DNA from: Cupriavidus taiwanensis LMG 19424
GTDB lineage: Bacteria > Pseudomonadota > Gammaproteobacteria > Burkholderiales > Burkholderiaceae
Assembly: GCF_000069785.1 (NCBI RefSeq)
Contig: NC_010530.1
Coordinates: 552,001 to 616,000 of the forward strand
DNA length: 64,000 nucleotides
Direction: 5' to 3'
How positions within the stretch are numbered: the first letter of the stretch is position 1; each line of letters opens with the position of its first letter. The notes beneath the pieces are model-generated. The model did not search any database. It had not been told where the DNA came from and saw only the letters and a program-made list of their open reading frames with translations. The position numbers were made by a program, and so were the translations under genes. Below, piece by piece: positions 18,382 to 26,903 of the stretch.

Positions 18382-19902
18382 ATGTCTTCCTTCCGCCCCC
18401 GATTCATCCACGAGATTCCCGCCCACTGGGCTGCGCAGACCCCGCAGGCGCCATGCCTGTACGAGAACGGCACCGTTGTCAGCTATGGCGAGCTGTGGCG
18501 GCGCATCGAAGCCGCGCGTGACTGGCTGGCGGCGCAGGGCGTGGGCGAGGGCGACCGCGTCATGGTGGTCGGCGAGAACTGCAACGAGATGGTGGTGACG
18601 CTGTTCGCCTGCAGCCTGCTGCACGCGTGGCCGATCAACGTCAACGCGCGCCTGTCCGCGCGCGAGATCGGCAATATCCGCGACCACGCGCAGCCCGCGC
18701 TGGTGCTGTTCACCGGCCATGTTTCCGACGTGGCCGCGGCGCACGGTGAGCGGCTGGGGGCGCAGGCCACCGGCTGCGCGGTCTATGACGACGGCATGCG
18801 CGCCGCCCGTGCGGCCACCGCGCCGCAGCGCGAGCCTGCCGAGCTGGCGCGTAGCGTCGCCACGCTGATCTATACCTCGGGCACCACCGGCGCGCCCAAG
18901 GGCGTGATGGTGCCCCACGCGGGGCTGACGCAGTTTGCGCGCATCTCCGCCACCTCGCGCGACATGGGCCCCGCCGATGTCGCCTACGGCGCGCTGCCGA
19001 TGTCGCATATCTTCGGCATCGCCACGGTGCTGATGGCCACGCTGTACGCCGGCGCCAGCCTGTTTCTGCGCCCGCGCTTCGACGCCAATGAAGTGTTCGA
19101 GGCCCTGGCGGAGCCGGGCGTCACCATCCTGCAGGGCGTGCCCACCATGTTCACGCGCATCATGGCGGTGGCGCCCGCGCTGGGCGCGAAGCCCGGCGCT
19201 TATCCGCGCCTGCGCTATCTCTATACCGGCGGCGCGCCGCTCGATCCCACGCTCAAGCGGGATGTCGAGACGCTGTTCGGCCAGCCGCTGCACCATGGCT
19301 ACGGCATTACCGAATACGCCGGTTCGCTCTTCATCACGCGCATGGATGCGCCGCGCGCCGATTGCTCGGCCGGCTACATCGTCGAAGGCGTGGAAATCGC
19401 CATCACCGATGCCGCAGGCAAGCCGCTGCCCGCCGGCGAACGCGGCCAGATCCGCGTGCGTGGCCCGGGCGTGATGCTCGGCTACTACCGCAATCCCGAA
19501 CAGACCGCCGAGGCGCTGCTGCCGGGCGGCTGGCTCAATACCGGTGACCTCGGCTATCTCGACGCCGACGGCGCGCTGTTCATTTCCGGCCGCTCCAAGG
19601 ACCTGATCATCCGTTCCGGCTTCAACGTGTATCCGATCGAAGTGGAGTCGGTGATCAATGCATTTGCCGGCGTGCGCCAGTCCGCCGTGGTGGGGCGCAC
19701 CACGAGCGACGGCAACGAAGAGGTGGTGGCCTTCATCGAACTGCAGGAAGGCGCCGAGCTCGACCGCAAGGCGCTGGACGCCTACCTGCGCGACAGCCTG
19801 GCGCCGTACAAGCGGCCGGCCGAAGTCCGCACCGTCGACGTGATTCCGACCACGGCGAGCGGCAAGCTGCTCAAGCAGCCGCTGCGCGCCATGCTCGACT
19901 AA
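18382..19902 (+). CDS. AMP-forming acyl-CoA synthetase
   Basis: 506 residues from the ATG at 18382; the in-frame ATG at 18328 would add 18 residues with no family similarity. ANL-superfamily motifs are present: P-loop-like YTSGTTGAPKG, YGITEYAG, TGDLGYLDADG, and the C-terminal catalytic Lys in TTASGKLLKQPLR. It activates a carboxylic acid as its CoA thioester. It is divergent from the PimC/PimD-like dehydrogenase pair and is followed 52 bases later by a Bug receptor, so the locus looks like uptake, activation and first oxidation of one acid. The chain type is not determined; dicarboxylic or side-chain acids are plausible. Confidence 0.88.
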   Translation: MSSFRPRFIHEIPAHWAAQTPQAPCLYENGTVVSYGELWRRIEAARDWLAAQGVGEGDRVMVVGENCNEMVVTLFACSLLHAWPINVNARLSAREIGNIRDHAQPALVLFTGHVSDVAAAHGERLGAQATGCAVYDDGMRAARAATAPQREPAELARSVATLIYTSGTTGAPKGVMVPHAGLTQFARISATSRDMGPADVAYGALPMSHIFGIATVLMATLYAGASLFLRPRFDANEVFEALAEPGVTILQGVPTMFTRIMAVAPALGAKPGAYPRLRYLYTGGAPLDPTLKRDVETLFGQPLHHGYGITEYAGSLFITRMDAPRADCSAGYIVEGVEIAITDAAGKPLPAGERGQIRVRGPGVMLGYYRNPEQTAEALLPGGWLNTGDLGYLDADGALFISGRSKDLIIRSGFNVYPIEVESVINAFAGVRQSAVVGRTTSDGNEEVVAFIELQEGAELDRKALDAYLRDSLAPYKRPAEVRTVDVIPTTASGKLLKQPLRAMLD

Positions 19903-19954
19903 GCCCCCGGGGCACGCGCCCAGGGAATGACAGCCATTCTGGAGGAGAACACAA

Positions 19955-20926
19955 ATGAAAACATGGAAGACGCTGGCGGCACTGACCGCCACGCTGCTGC
20001 TGCAGGGCGCGGCATGGGCCGCGGACGCCTACCCGTCGCGGCCGGTCAAGCTGCTGGTCGGCTACGCGCCCGGCGGCCCGGTCGACACCGCCGCGCGCAT
20101 CTACGCCGAGCAGCTCGGCCGCGTGCTCAAGCAACCGGTGGTGGTGGACAACCGCGCCGGCGCCAGCGGCGCGATTGCCGCCGACATGACCGCCAAGGCA
20201 GCGCCGGACGGCTACACGCTGTATTTCGTCGCCAGCCCCACCATGACCATGACGCCGCTGATCCAGCACTCGGTCAACTTCAACCCGGTCAAGGACTTCA
20301 CCTACATCGGCCTGATCACCGACTACACCAACGTGCTGCTGGTGAACAAGGACTTCCCGGCGAAAAACGTGGGCGAACTGGTCGACTACGCGCGAAAGCA
20401 TCCCGAAGGGGTCTCGTTCGGTTCCGCGGGCGTGGGGGCGTCCAACCACCTGTCGGCTGAACTGCTGGCGCAGATGAACAACGTAAAGATGCTGCACGTG
20501 CCCTACAAGGGCAACGCGCCGGCGATGGCCGACGTGATGAGCGGCAAGGTCACGTTCATGTTCGACATCACCGGCACCGCCATCGGCCATATCAACGGCG
20601 GCAAGGTGCGCGCGCTGGCGGTCACGTCGAAGACCCGCAACCCGGCACTGCCCAACGTGCCGACCATGATCGAGTCGGGGCAGAAGGACTATGACCTGAC
20701 CGGCTGGTACGCGCTGGTGGGGCCGCAGAAGCTGCCGGCCGATGTGGTCGACAAGCTGGTCAAGGCGCAGAAGGCGGTGGGGGAGGATGCCGCTTTCCGG
20801 CAGCGGATGAGTGCCGGGGGGTATGACGTCAACATCAGCACGCCCAAGGCGCTGGGGGACAGGATCCAGCGGGAGCTGGCGTTGTGGGGTGGGGTGGTGA
20901 AGAAGGCGAATATTCAGGCGGACTGA
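19955..20926 (+). CDS. Bug/TctC-family periplasmic solute receptor
   Basis: 323 residues with a Sec signal peptide (LAALTATLLLQGAAWAADAY). Bug-fold motifs: YPSRPVKLLVGYAPGGPVDT near the N-terminus, VVVDNRAGASG, and VPYKGNAPAMADVMSGKV. These receptors bind small carboxylates for tripartite tricarboxylate transporters, but no TctA/TctB membrane subunits are encoded in the window, so it is an orphan receptor here. It lies 52 bases after the CoA ligase and is probably co-transcribed with it. The last 50 codons are unusually rich in GGG/GTG compared with the rest of the gene. Confidence 0.9.
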   Translation: MKTWKTLAALTATLLLQGAAWAADAYPSRPVKLLVGYAPGGPVDTAARIYAEQLGRVLKQPVVVDNRAGASGAIAADMTAKAAPDGYTLYFVASPTMTMTPLIQHSVNFNPVKDFTYIGLITDYTNVLLVNKDFPAKNVGELVDYARKHPEGVSFGSAGVGASNHLSAELLAQMNNVKMLHVPYKGNAPAMADVMSGKVTFMFDITGTAIGHINGGKVRALAVTSKTRNPALPNVPTMIESGQKDYDLTGWYALVGPQKLPADVVDKLVKAQKAVGEDAAFRQRMSAGGYDVNISTPKALGDRIQRELALWGGVVKKANIQAD

Positions 20927-20952
20927 AAAGATTTTTGGGGTTGGCGCGATGG

Positions 20953-20985
20953 GGCCGGCGGGAAGCCGGCCTTTTCGCTTTTTTT
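20953..20985 (+). terminator. Intrinsic terminator after the Bug gene
   Basis: GGCCGGC-GGGAA-GCCGGCC (7-bp stem) at 20953-20971 is followed by TTTTCGC and then a run of seven T. It lies 27 bases after the receptor stop and is the clearest Rho-independent terminator in the window. Confidence 0.85.
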
Positions 20986-21328
20986 GGGGCGAGATTCGGG
21001 GAAATGCGCCGTGTTGATCGGGCGTTTTTTGCTCTCGCGAGCCGCGTCGTCCTTTTCCCTTCGAAATGATTTTGTAGATCCGAAATTTCCAAAGATTATT
21101 CGGAATGCTCGGATCGCAATGTTCTGTGTGTCCTTTACAGGCACGCAGATTTATGCAGAAATTATCCCATCCATCGCATAAAGCCAGCGTTTTCATTGTT
21201 TCATAAATTTTAAGGCAAGTCCGATAGACGCATTAGTCTGGAAAACGGTTAATTCGTTCACTGCCGGCAATCCCTTGTGTGGATGCCGTCAGGAGGAACG
21301 AGTAACCCATCCGGAGAGGACTTGAGCA
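20986..21328. other. AT-richer gene-free DNA before a lipoprotein gene
   Basis: This stretch is clearly lower in GC than its surroundings (for example TTTCATAAATTTTAAGG near 21200) and holds no supportable gene. It should contain the promoter of the lipoprotein gene; no exact promoter can be fixed. The composition change suggests imported or degenerating DNA. Confidence 0.5.
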
Positions 21329-21919
21329 ATGAAGAAATTGGCGATGTACGTAGGTCTGGTTTCCAGTGTCGCGCTGTTTGCCGCCTGCGGCGGCGGAGGC
21401 GATGATGGCAATGGCGGCACGTCCGCACAGGCACAGTCTGGCGCAAATGGCGGCGCGTCCAGCCCAACCCCCACGCCAGCGCCGGCCGCATTCTCCTGTC
21501 CCGATAGCTACAGGAAGCTGACGCTGTCCAACAGCTCGGTGCAGAACGCCAACATGTCCATCGTGACGGATGACGGCATTGCCAGGCTGACCGTCAAGAC
21601 GCCTGCCACGGACCTCGCCAATGTCACGATCTGCCTCGGCAAGCCGGTACCCACCCCTGCCGGTGTCGTTGCCGACTACGTCTATGAGGTCAAGGCCGAC
21701 GGTGGCTATGCCAGCCTGCTCAACCCGCAGATCAGCCTGACTTTCACCACCCCGACAGTTCTTGCAGCCGCGCCGGTCATCGAAGTGGCTCAGAGCACCG
21801 CCAATGGTGTCACCTATACCGCCGCGCCAGGCAGCAATGGCACCGTGAACGGCACCAATGTGAACGTGACTGCTTCGGCGCCCGCTGCCGGCGTGTACGT
21901 CGTTCGGCTGCCGCACTGA
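21329..21919 (+). CDS. Putative lipoprotein of unknown function
   Basis: 196 residues with a lipoprotein signal (KKLAMYVGLVSSVALFAAC; lipobox FAAC, Cys20). Then comes a Gly/Ser/Pro/Thr-rich linker to about residue 52 and a C-terminal part with alternating hydrophobic/Thr-Ala stretches that looks all-beta. GGAGAGGA just upstream of the ATG is a good ribosome site. I do not recognise the family. It lies in an AT-richer patch and is followed by a haemagglutinin fragment, so it may be part of a surface-protein island. Confidence 0.7.
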   Translation: MKKLAMYVGLVSSVALFAACGGGGDDGNGGTSAQAQSGANGGASSPTPTPAPAAFSCPDSYRKLTLSNSSVQNANMSIVTDDGIARLTVKTPATDLANVTICLGKPVPTPAGVVADYVYEVKADGGYASLLNPQISLTFTTPTVLAAAPVIEVAQSTANGVTYTAAPGSNGTVNGTNVNVTASAPAAGVYVVRLPH

Positions 21920-22191
21920 TTCCCCAGTTTCAGCCAGGTACCAGGCCGCGCGTGAGCGCAGCCTTACACCGCAACCCGCGCAGACAGTGGATGCCCTGCC
22001 GGCCATCGCCTCAGCCAGCCGAACTGGCACATGACCGCGCAGGACATCTCCGTTACCACCGTCAACCGCCGCGGCGAGACCGTGACCGGCAGCGGCGTCG
22101 CGCGCGGCGACGCCACTGCCAGCCTGATTCGTGGCGCAAGCGGAAACACTGAGCGGCCGCAGACCCTGGGCATGGCAGGGGGCGGTTTGCC

Positions 22192-22401
22192 ATGACGCAG
22201 AAGCGCCTGGGGGACGGCTTCTATGAGCAGAAGCTGATTCGCGACCAGGTGACGCAGCTCACCGGGCGCACCTGCCTGGCGGGCTACAGCGACGAGATGG
22301 AAGAGTACAAGGCGCTGATGACCGACGGCGCGACCTACGCCAAGGCGTTCCACCCGGTGCCTGGCATCGGCCTGTCCGTTCGCGGGCACGCCGGCATATA
22401 A
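22192..22401 (+). pseudogene. Fragment of a filamentous-haemagglutinin-like protein
   Basis: The 69-residue frame begins TQKRLGDGFYEQKLIRDQV and continues TQLTGRTCLAGYSDEMEEY and ALMTDGATYAKAF. This is a segment conserved in FhaB/haemagglutinin-repeat proteins, where it sits inside a protein of thousands of residues. The similarity stops after PGIGLS, where the family normally continues. An adjacent frame ending at 22194 (from about 22031, MTAQDISVTTVNRRGE) may be another piece of such a protein, which is less certain. The fragment has no secretion signal and is not a functional adhesin. Confidence 0.6.
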
Positions 22402-22493
22402 GCCGGCGGCCTTTCACACCGCCAGCGTGTCAGGCGGATTCCAGTTCGTCTTCCAGTACTGACGGCGGCGCTGACCGCCCGCAGCCCCTGCCT

Positions 22494-23360
22494 TTACCCC
22501 TCCACCTCCGCCCACCCCTGCATCGCCTGCCCGCCGGCATCATCACCCGTCCACAGCACCAGCCGCCCCGGCTGCGCCGGATCGGCCGCGCCACCGACCG
22601 TGATGGTGTCCTGATCGAACAACGGCGCCAGCCCGCGGAAGCCGAAGCGGCGCACGCGTGCCTTGGGCTGCTCGCGTGCTACCAGGTCCAGCATTAGCAT
22701 GGCCTGCATCGGGCCGTGTACCACCAGGCCGGGATAGCCTTCGACGTCGCGCGTGTACTGGCGGTCGTAATGGATGCGGTGGCCGTTGAAGGTCAGCGCG
22801 GAATAGCGGAACAGCATGACCGGATCGGCCTGCAGCGTGCGCTGCCATTGCGCGGTCTGTTCCAGCCGCGGGCGTGGCGGTTGCGGCTTGGTCGGGTCGG
22901 GCATGGCGCGGTAGACGATGTCGTGGCGCTCGTTGACCGCGATGTTGCCGTTGACGGTCAGTTCGTGGTCGACGGCGACGAACCAGAGTTCGCCGGTGCG
23001 GCCGGTCTTGTACTGGACGTCCCGGATGGTGGAGGTGCGCGTGACGGTGTCGCCGATATGCAGCGGATGGCTGAAGCTGACTTCGCTGCCGGCCCACATG
23101 CGGCGCGGCAGCGGCACCGGGGGCATGAAGCCGCCGAGGGTGGGGTGGCCGTCGCGGCCGAGTTCGCGCTGTGGCGCACGCGGCAGGAAGTAGAGCCAGT
23201 GCCACAGCGGCGGCAGCGGGCCGGCGGCGATGGCTTCGGGATCCAGGTCGAAGGTCGCGGCCAGGCCGGCGACCGGTTCCGGCGACAGCGTTTCGGTGCG
23301 CGTTTCGCTGCGGCCGATCCAGCCGCGCAGGCGTTCGAGTTCAGGGGTGGCGTCAGTCAT
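22494..23360 (-). CDS. ich: MaoC/HTD2-like hydratase, itaconyl-CoA or mesaconyl-C4-CoA hydratase type
   Basis: 288 residues, a double-hotdog hydratase of the mesaconyl-C4-CoA/itaconyl-CoA hydratase family. The hydratase signature is intact: FNGHRIHYDRQYTRDVEGYP with the catalytic Asp, then GLVVHGPMQAML with the catalytic His. N-terminal WHWLYFLPRAPQRELGRDGH is also family-typical. In itaconate degradation it converts itaconyl-CoA to citramalyl-CoA. It is the last gene of a five-gene minus-strand cluster and follows the CitE-like lyase by 42 bases. The symbol rests on family plus gene context; a related C5-dicarboxylyl-CoA hydratase is possible. Confidence 0.78.
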   Translation of the reverse strand: MTDATPELERLRGWIGRSETRTETLSPEPVAGLAATFDLDPEAIAAGPLPPLWHWLYFLPRAPQRELGRDGHPTLGGFMPPVPLPRRMWAGSEVSFSHPLHIGDTVTRTSTIRDVQYKTGRTGELWFVAVDHELTVNGNIAVNERHDIVYRAMPDPTKPQPPRPRLEQTAQWQRTLQADPVMLFRYSALTFNGHRIHYDRQYTRDVEGYPGLVVHGPMQAMLMLDLVAREQPKARVRRFGFRGLAPLFDQDTITVGGAADPAQPGRLVLWTGDDAGGQAMQGWAEVEG

Positions 23361-23402
23361 GGCAAGTGGCCTTCGGTTGCATGAGGGGAGTTGGGTGCCG
23401 CG

Positions 23403-24227
23403 CTATTGCGCGAGCGCCAGCAGCCGGCGGGCTTGTTCGATCACGGGGCGGTCGACCATCTTGCCGTCGACCTGCACCGCGTGGCTGCCGCTGGCGGTGG
23501 CGTCGAGCACGCGCCGGGCCCAGTCCAGCTGCTCGGGGCTGGGCAGGAAGCCGGCGCGGACCGCGCCCAGTTGTGCCGGGTGGATGCACAGCTTGCCGGC
23601 AAAGCCGAGTTCGCGCGCGTAGGCGACGTCGCTGGCGAGCACGGCTTCGTCCTTGAGCGCGGTGGTGACGCCGTCGACCGGTGGCGGCAGGCCGGCCACG
23701 CGCGAGGCCAGCACGATGCGCGCACGGGCAAAGGCGAGCGCGTCGCGGGTATGGCTGCAGCCCAGGTCGACGGCATAGTCGAGCGAGCCGAAAGCCAGCC
23801 GCGCCACGCCGCTGGCGGACGCCACGGCGTCGACCTGGTGCAGGCCGAGCGCGGTCTCGATGATGGCGACCAGCTCGCCCTGCGGGTTGATCGCTTGCAG
23901 GGCCTGGGCGATGGTGTCGAGCGCGGTGGCATCCTCGGCCTTGGGCACCAGCAGCCCGGCCAGCGCGGTGCCCGCGGGCAGTGCGCGCAGCCAGGCCAGG
24001 TCGGCGGCAAAGGCGGCCGAGGCGCTGTCGTTGATGCGCACGAAGGCGCTGGCGCCGGGCCGGCCGGCCAGCCATGCGGCGATGGCTTCGCGCGCCGCGG
24101 GCTTGGCGTCCGGATGGACCGCGTCCTCGAGGTCGAGGATCATCACATCGGGGCCGGCGGCGGCGGCCTTGTCGAAGCGCTCGGGCCGGTCGCCCGGCAC
24201 GAACAGGTAAGTGACGGCAGTGGACAT
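23403..24227 (-). CDS. ccl: CitE-like CoA-ester lyase, probable citramalyl-CoA lyase
   Basis: 274 residues from the ATG at 24227; the longer open frame upstream is antisense-type shadow. HpcH/HpaI-CitE motifs: FVPGDRPERFDKA, DVMILDLEDAV, AFVRIN, and the metal-binding Glu/Asp in VAIIETALGLHQ and AFGSLDYAVDLG, then GKLCIHPAQL. In itaconate breakdown the enzyme splits citramalyl-CoA into acetyl-CoA and pyruvate. It is 8 bases after the MmgE/PrpD gene. Related CitE-like enzymes act on malyl-CoA or citramalyl-CoA, so stereochemistry and exact substrate are uncertain. Confidence 0.8.
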   Translation of the reverse strand: MSTAVTYLFVPGDRPERFDKAAAAGPDVMILDLEDAVHPDAKPAAREAIAAWLAGRPGASAFVRINDSASAAFAADLAWLRALPAGTALAGLLVPKAEDATALDTIAQALQAINPQGELVAIIETALGLHQVDAVASASGVARLAFGSLDYAVDLGCSHTRDALAFARARIVLASRVAGLPPPVDGVTTALKDEAVLASDVAYARELGFAGKLCIHPAQLGAVRAGFLPSPEQLDWARRVLDATASGSHAVQVDGKMVDRPVIEQARRLLALAQ

Positions 24228-24235
24228 GGGGGTTC

Positions 24236-25618
24236 TCAGCGCGCGGCGGGCAGCCAGTCGTTGACGTTCGGGGCCTGCTCCAGCGCCCACACGCGCTGGA
24301 TGATGGCGCGCATCTCGGCCTCGCTCGCGCCCTGGCGGAACGCGCCCAGCTGCAGCGCCTTGGCTTCCAGTTCCGGGCGCGAGAGGGTGTTGTCGGGATC
24401 GCCCTTGGGTACGTCGACGCGCGCGGTCAGGGTGCGGCCGTCGGTGGTCTTTGCCGTCACGCGGCCGATCCACTGGCGCGGGTAGGCGGCGTTGATCTCG
24501 GCGTCCAGGTCCATGTCGACCTTGCCGCGGAATGCGGCCACCGCGGGGTCCTGCAGCGCATGCTGCTCGAACTCGGCCAGGCCGGCGTGGCCATGCAAGG
24601 CCACCAGTCCCAGCACCGTGCCCATCGAGAACTTGGCCTGGTGAATGGTGGCGGGATTGACCACGGGGCCGAGCACGTCGATGGCGCCCTGGTGCACGTG
24701 CGTGGTGACGCTGGCGATCTGGTCGGCGGCAACGCCTTCGCGCTGCATCAGCGCCTTCAGCGCATCGGCGGCCGGGTGGGTGTGGCGGCACGAGGCGAAG
24801 AACTTGAACGAGGTCTCGGCGGTGGCCCAGCGCGTGCCCAGGCCATCGGTCAGGCAGGCGGGATTGGCATCGCTCGACATGCCGGCGGCCATGCCCTGTG
24901 CGCCTTCGAGGATCTGCTTGGCGCCGGTGAAGCCGGCGCGCGCCAGCCAGGCCGACTGCAGGCCATCGGCCGCGGCCTTGGCGGTGTGCAGCTGCTTGGA
25001 GTCGGCGGCGTCGCGCAGGAATTCCCACAGGCCGGCGGCCTGCGTGCCGGCCGAGCCCAGCGCCTGGTTAATGCCTTCGGCATCGAGGCCGAACAGCTTG
25101 GCCACTGCCGCGGCGGCGGCCAGCGTGCCGACGGTGCCGGTGGTGTGGAACACGCGGTAGTGCGAGCGGCCCATGAATTCGCCGATGCGGATGCCGGCTT
25201 CATAGCCGGCGATCGACGCCAGCAGCACCTCGGCGCCGGTCTTGCCCTCGGCCTGCGCGGCGGCCACCACGGCCGGGAACACCACCGCGGCGGGATGCAG
25301 CACCGAGCCGTTGTGCACGTCGTCCTGCTCGACCACGTGCGACGACGCGCCGTTGATCAGCGCGGCGAAGTAGGGCGAGGTGCGGCGGCGGTCGACCAGC
25401 ACTTCGGCGGCGCCGTCGGACGGGCCCATGGCCGCGGCGAACTCCTGCAGCTTGCGCACGGCCGGGGCGTCCTTGCCGGCGATGGCCGAGGCGATCCAGT
25501 CGAGAAACAGGTCCTTGGTGCGCTCGATCACGGCCGCGGGCACGTCAGCCAGCTTGAGGTTGGCCAGGAATTCGCAAAGCTGGCGGGTCGGGTAAGTGGT
25601 GTCTGCGGCTTGGCTCAT
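24236..25618 (-). CDS. MmgE/PrpD family protein
   Basis: 460 residues from the ATG at 25618. Family features are LFLDWIASAIAGKDAPAV, the active-site region HVVEQDDVHNGSVLHPAAV, and CRHTHPAADALKAL. The family includes 2-methylcitrate dehydratase (PrpD) and cis-aconitate decarboxylase, which makes itaconate. In Pseudomonas aeruginosa an MmgE/PrpD gene also accompanies the itaconate operon, as I recall, with no assigned step. Here it lies between the CitE-like lyase and the CoA-transferase, with gaps of 8 and 80 bases. A dehydratase or isomerase acting on a C5-C7 di/tricarboxylate feeding the pathway is plausible but unproven. Confidence 0.85.
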   Translation of the reverse strand: MSQAADTTYPTRQLCEFLANLKLADVPAAVIERTKDLFLDWIASAIAGKDAPAVRKLQEFAAAMGPSDGAAEVLVDRRRTSPYFAALINGASSHVVEQDDVHNGSVLHPAAVVFPAVVAAAQAEGKTGAEVLLASIAGYEAGIRIGEFMGRSHYRVFHTTGTVGTLAAAAAVAKLFGLDAEGINQALGSAGTQAAGLWEFLRDAADSKQLHTAKAAADGLQSAWLARAGFTGAKQILEGAQGMAAGMSSDANPACLTDGLGTRWATAETSFKFFASCRHTHPAADALKALMQREGVAADQIASVTTHVHQGAIDVLGPVVNPATIHQAKFSMGTVLGLVALHGHAGLAEFEQHALQDPAVAAFRGKVDMDLDAEINAAYPRQWIGRVTAKTTDGRTLTARVDVPKGDPDNTLSRPELEAKALQLGAFRQGASEAEMRAIIQRVWALEQAPNVNDWLPAAR

Positions 25619-25698
25619 GCCGGCTCCGGAGATTGAAAAGTGCTTGCGGAAAGAGTAGGGCGCCCGCTTGCTGGTTTGCTGCGGGCGCCGGTGTCGGC

Positions 25699-26895
25699 TC
25701 AGATGGTGTGCTTGCTCGCCAGGGCGTCGATGTCGGTCTCGGCGTAGCCCAGCTCGGCCAGGATGCTGCGGCTGTGCGCGCCCAGCGCCGGCACGTCGCC
25801 CATCACGGGCTCGACGCCCGACAGGTTGGCGGGTGGCAGCAGCGCGCCGATCGGGCCGTTCGGCGTATTGACTTCGCGCCAGCGCTGGCGCGCCTGCAGC
25901 TGCGGGTGGTTCCACACCGCCTCGATGTCGTTCATCGGCGCATTGGCGATCTGCGCCTGGTCCAGCAGCGCCTCGGCCTGCGCCACCGTCAGCGAGGCAA
26001 AGCGTGCTTCGATCAGCGCGGTCAGTTCGGGGCGGTTGCGCACGCGCGCGGTATTGCTGGAATAGCGCTCGTCCTGCGCCAGCGCGCGGTCACCGAGCAC
26101 GATCTCGCAGAAGTTGGCGAACTCGCGCTCGTTCTGCACGCTGAAGATCACGCTGCCATTGCTGGTGCGATGCACGCCGTACGGGGCGATGGTCGGATGC
26201 GAGGCGCCGAAGCGCGCCGGCGGCGTGCCGCCGTAGTGGCCGAAGTACAGCACCTGGTTCATCCACTCGGCCATCGCCTCGAACATGGTCACCTGCACGC
26301 GCAGGCCCTTGCCGGTGCGGCCGCGCTGTAGCAGCGCCGACAGGATGCCGCTGTACGCGTACATGCCGGCCGAGATGTCGGCGATCGAGACCCCGGCGCG
26401 CGACGGCTCGTTCGGGCCGCCGGTCAGGCCCACCAGGCCGGCGGCGGCCTGGATCAGCAGGTCGTAGGCTTTCTTGTCGCGATAGGGGCCGGAGTCGCCA
26501 TAGCCGGAGATGTCGCAGACGATCAGCTTCTCGTACTTGCCGTGCAGGGTGTCGAAATCCAGGCCCATGCGCGCGGCGGCGCCCGGGGCGAGGTTCTGCA
26601 CCAGCACGTCGGCATCGGCCAGCAGCCGGTGCAGGATGGCCTGCGCTTCGCTGTCCTTCAGGTCCAGGGCCAGGCTCTCCTTGCCCCGGTTGAGCCAGAC
26701 GAAGTAAGAGGCCTGGCCGTGCACCGACTGGTCATAGCCGCGCGCGAAGTCGCCCACGCCGGGCCGCTCGATCTTGATCACGCGCGCGCCCAGGTCGGCC
26801 AGCTGGCGCGTGGCGAAGGGCGCGGCCACGGCGTGCTCGAGCGAAACCACGCGGATGCCGTCGAGCGGGCGGATGCCTTGGGAGGAGTGAGACAT
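25699..26895 (-). CDS. ict: CaiB/BaiF CoA-transferase, probable itaconate CoA-transferase
   Basis: 398 residues from the ATG at 26895. Class III CoA-transferase features: VVSLEHAVAAPFATRQLADL, ARVIKIERPGVGDFARGYD, and the catalytic Asp in KKAYDLLIQAAAGLVGLTG. The first stretch resembles itaconate and mesaconate CoA-transferases. It would move CoA from succinyl-CoA (or a similar donor) to itaconate. It lies 8 bases after the acyl-CoA dehydrogenase gene. The other two CaiB proteins of this window (31757, 49096) differ in their N-terminal motif. The assignment depends on the whole cluster matching the known ict-ich-ccl set. Confidence 0.78.
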   Translation of the reverse strand: MSHSSQGIRPLDGIRVVSLEHAVAAPFATRQLADLGARVIKIERPGVGDFARGYDQSVHGQASYFVWLNRGKESLALDLKDSEAQAILHRLLADADVLVQNLAPGAAARMGLDFDTLHGKYEKLIVCDISGYGDSGPYRDKKAYDLLIQAAAGLVGLTGGPNEPSRAGVSIADISAGMYAYSGILSALLQRGRTGKGLRVQVTMFEAMAEWMNQVLYFGHYGGTPPARFGASHPTIAPYGVHRTSNGSVIFSVQNEREFANFCEIVLGDRALAQDERYSSNTARVRNRPELTALIEARFASLTVAQAEALLDQAQIANAPMNDIEAVWNHPQLQARQRWREVNTPNGPIGALLPPANLSGVEPVMGDVPALGAHSRSILAELGYAETDIDALASKHTI

Positions 26896-26903
26896 TAGGG
26901 TTC

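Noticed and set aside
20780..20935. GGG-rich codon change at the 3' end of the Bug gene as a sign of recombination
   Set aside because: The reading frame and the Bug C-terminal sequence stay normal, so local drift is enough to explain it.
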